In this document: piece after piece, positions 63,005 to 64,000 of the stretch
Layout of the letters: every line of letters begins with the position of its first letter
Numbering within the stretch: the first letter of the stretch is position 1
Notes under the pieces: generated by a model
Told to the model about the DNA's origin: nothing
Seen by the model: only the letters and a program-made list of their open reading frames with translations
Databases searched by the model: none
NCBI GenBank assembly: GCA_016789305.1
Contig: JAEURJ010000009.1
Location: forward strand, 310,001 to 374,000
DNA from: Anaerolineales bacterium
GTDB lineage: Bacteria > Chloroflexota > Anaerolineae > Anaerolineales > Villigracilaceae
Reading direction: 5' to 3'
DNA: 64,000 nucleotides
Made by a program: the position numbers and the translations under genes

Positions 63005-64000
63005 ATGAAAAATCAATCGCTCCCCGAATTTTTCGACTCTTCGAAAGTTGGCAACATCTGGAAAGTGGATTATGCCGCCCGTGCCGAAGACGCCCGCAAA
63101 TATGCGCTTCAACACGACCTGAAACCTGCCTCTGCTTCGAAAAAAAAGATCTCACTTTTGGTGATCGATGCACAAAACACATTCTGCGTCCCCGGCTTTG
63201 AATTGTTCGTCGGTGGCCGCAGCGGACGTGGCGCAGTGGACGATAATGTTCGGCTGTGTGAATTCATTTATCGCAACCTTGGCACGCTCACCCACATCAC
63301 TGCCACCATGGACACCCACACGGCCCAACAAATCTTTCACCCCATCTTCTTCGTGGATAAGGATGGCAATCATCCCGCTCCCTATACTGATATTCACGCG
63401 GAAGAACTTCGCAGCAATCAATGGACTTTCAACACAGCACTCGCGCCACGCTTTGGCATCGCCCCTGAATATGGTCAGCAGATGATGATCCACTATGCCG
63501 AGGTGCTGGAAAAGAAAGGGAAATACGCGCTCACGATCTGGCCGTATCATGCCATGCTCGGCGGCATCGGGCACGCCCTCGTCCCAGCGTTGGAGGAAGC
63601 CATCTTCTTCCATTCGATTGCAAGAATTTCCCAGCCTGATTTTGAGATCAAAGGCGATAAACCTCTTACCGAAAATTATTCGGTCATCGGCCCGGAGGTA
63701 TTGACCGGTCCCATGGGCGAAACGCTCGGCATTCGTAATCCGAAATTCATTCAGCAACTACAGGAAGTAGACAAACTATACATTGCTGGCCAGGCGAAGA
63801 GTCACTGTGTGGCGTGGACCATTTCTGATTTACTCGAAGATATCCAGGCAACTGATCCAGAGCTTGCAAAGAAAGTGTACTTGCTCGAAGATTGTTCATC
63901 AGCGGTGGTCGTGCCCGGAGTTGTGGACCATACCGATGCGGCGAATGAAGCGTATATCCGCTTTGCAAATGCCGGGATGAAGATTATCAAATCAACCGAA
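63005..64000 (+). CDS. Nicotinamidase-like cysteine hydrolase, partial
   Basis: Open for 332 codons from the ATG at 63005 (AGGAAAAC upstream) to the window end; the C-terminus is missing. Isochorismatase/nicotinamidase fold: LLVIDAQNTFCV (catalytic Asp), a metal-binding-like DTHTAQQIFHP, and nucleophile Cys in GQAKSHCVAWT. An N-terminal extension of about 45 residues precedes the core, and the central insert makes it longer than the usual 200-residue PncA. Next to nrtR, so nicotinamide deamidation in NAD salvage is the likely role (inferred). Confidence 0.85.
   Translation, partial: MKNQSLPEFFDSSKVGNIWKVDYAARAEDARKYALQHDLKPASASKKKISLLVIDAQNTFCVPGFELFVGGRSGRGAVDDNVRLCEFIYRNLGTLTHITATMDTHTAQQIFHPIFFVDKDGNHPAPYTDIHAEELRSNQWTFNTALAPRFGIAPEYGQQMMIHYAEVLEKKGKYALTIWPYHAMLGGIGHALVPALEEAIFFHSIARISQPDFEIKGDKPLTENYSVIGPEVLTGPMGETLGIRNPKFIQQLQEVDKLYIAGQAKSHCVAWTISDLLEDIQATDPELAKKVYLLEDCSSAVVVPGVVDHTDAANEAYIRFANAGMKIIKSTE

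Overview
The window looks like a chromosomal segment of an uncultured Chloroflexota bacterium, probably class Anaerolineae. This is an inference. It rests on the many lipoproteins with Thr/Pro-rich stalks and TolB-like propellers, the anti-sigma and MinD/ParA types, a DnaB-DnaD-DnaC replication cluster and moderate GC content. I see no prophage, transposase, integrase, CRISPR array or rRNA. About 60 genes lie on both strands, mostly in short operons closed by strong, often bidirectional, terminator hairpins.

Layout. 0-9.6 kb: P1-family peptidase, TPR/YIP1 membrane protein, a three-gene ABC exporter, a hydrolase and small single genes. 9.7-12.4 kb: an accessory stretch with a heptad-repeat array (21-bp units), a possibly structured intergenic RNA, rlmI with an in-frame palindromic insertion, and an 86-bp inverted-repeat element. 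12.4-19.5 kb: DUF58/transglutaminase pair, a YczE-like protein and a membrane-fused subtilase. 19.6-23 kb: small redox enzymes, a LysE exporter and an iron alcohol dehydrogenase. 23-27.4 kb: a P-type cation ATPase under a yybP-ykoY (Mn2+) riboswitch, a CBS-containing site-2 protease and a second heptad-repeat array. 27.4-30.8 kb: alpha-oxoamine synthase and ligA.

30.8-46.1 kb is the most unusual part. Two MinD/ParA-like ATPases, both with Arg in place of the signature Lys, each sit with a small partner protein. Between them lie an ECF sigma factor, a transmembrane anti-sigma-like protein, a PrsW-type protease and a cyclic-nucleotide-binding protein. Further right are a 1491-residue stalked lipoprotein, a half-length peptide-binding lipoprotein, a two-domain nucleotide cyclase with complementary half-sites, a TolB-like lipoprotein and a GAF protein. 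The GAF protein and the cNMP-binding protein share a C-terminal tail. I read this as a candidate signalling system linking cNMP, envelope stress (ECF/PrsW) and ParA-type positioning; that assembly is inference.

46-56.5 kb: nadD, a C45-type hydrolase, a second ECF/anti-sigma operon with a bactofilin-like membrane protein, YibE/F, aldehyde dehydrogenase, a sugar-binding-type lipoprotein, a second M50 protease and a tRNA-Sec gene. 56.6-61.2 kb: tRNA-Pro, DUF4190 protein, bifunctional nuclease, dnaB, dnaD and a helicase loader with two tandem AAA+ domains. 61.3-64 kb: FTR1 iron permease, an NrtR-type Nudix regulator and a nicotinamidase-like hydrolase that runs off the window end.
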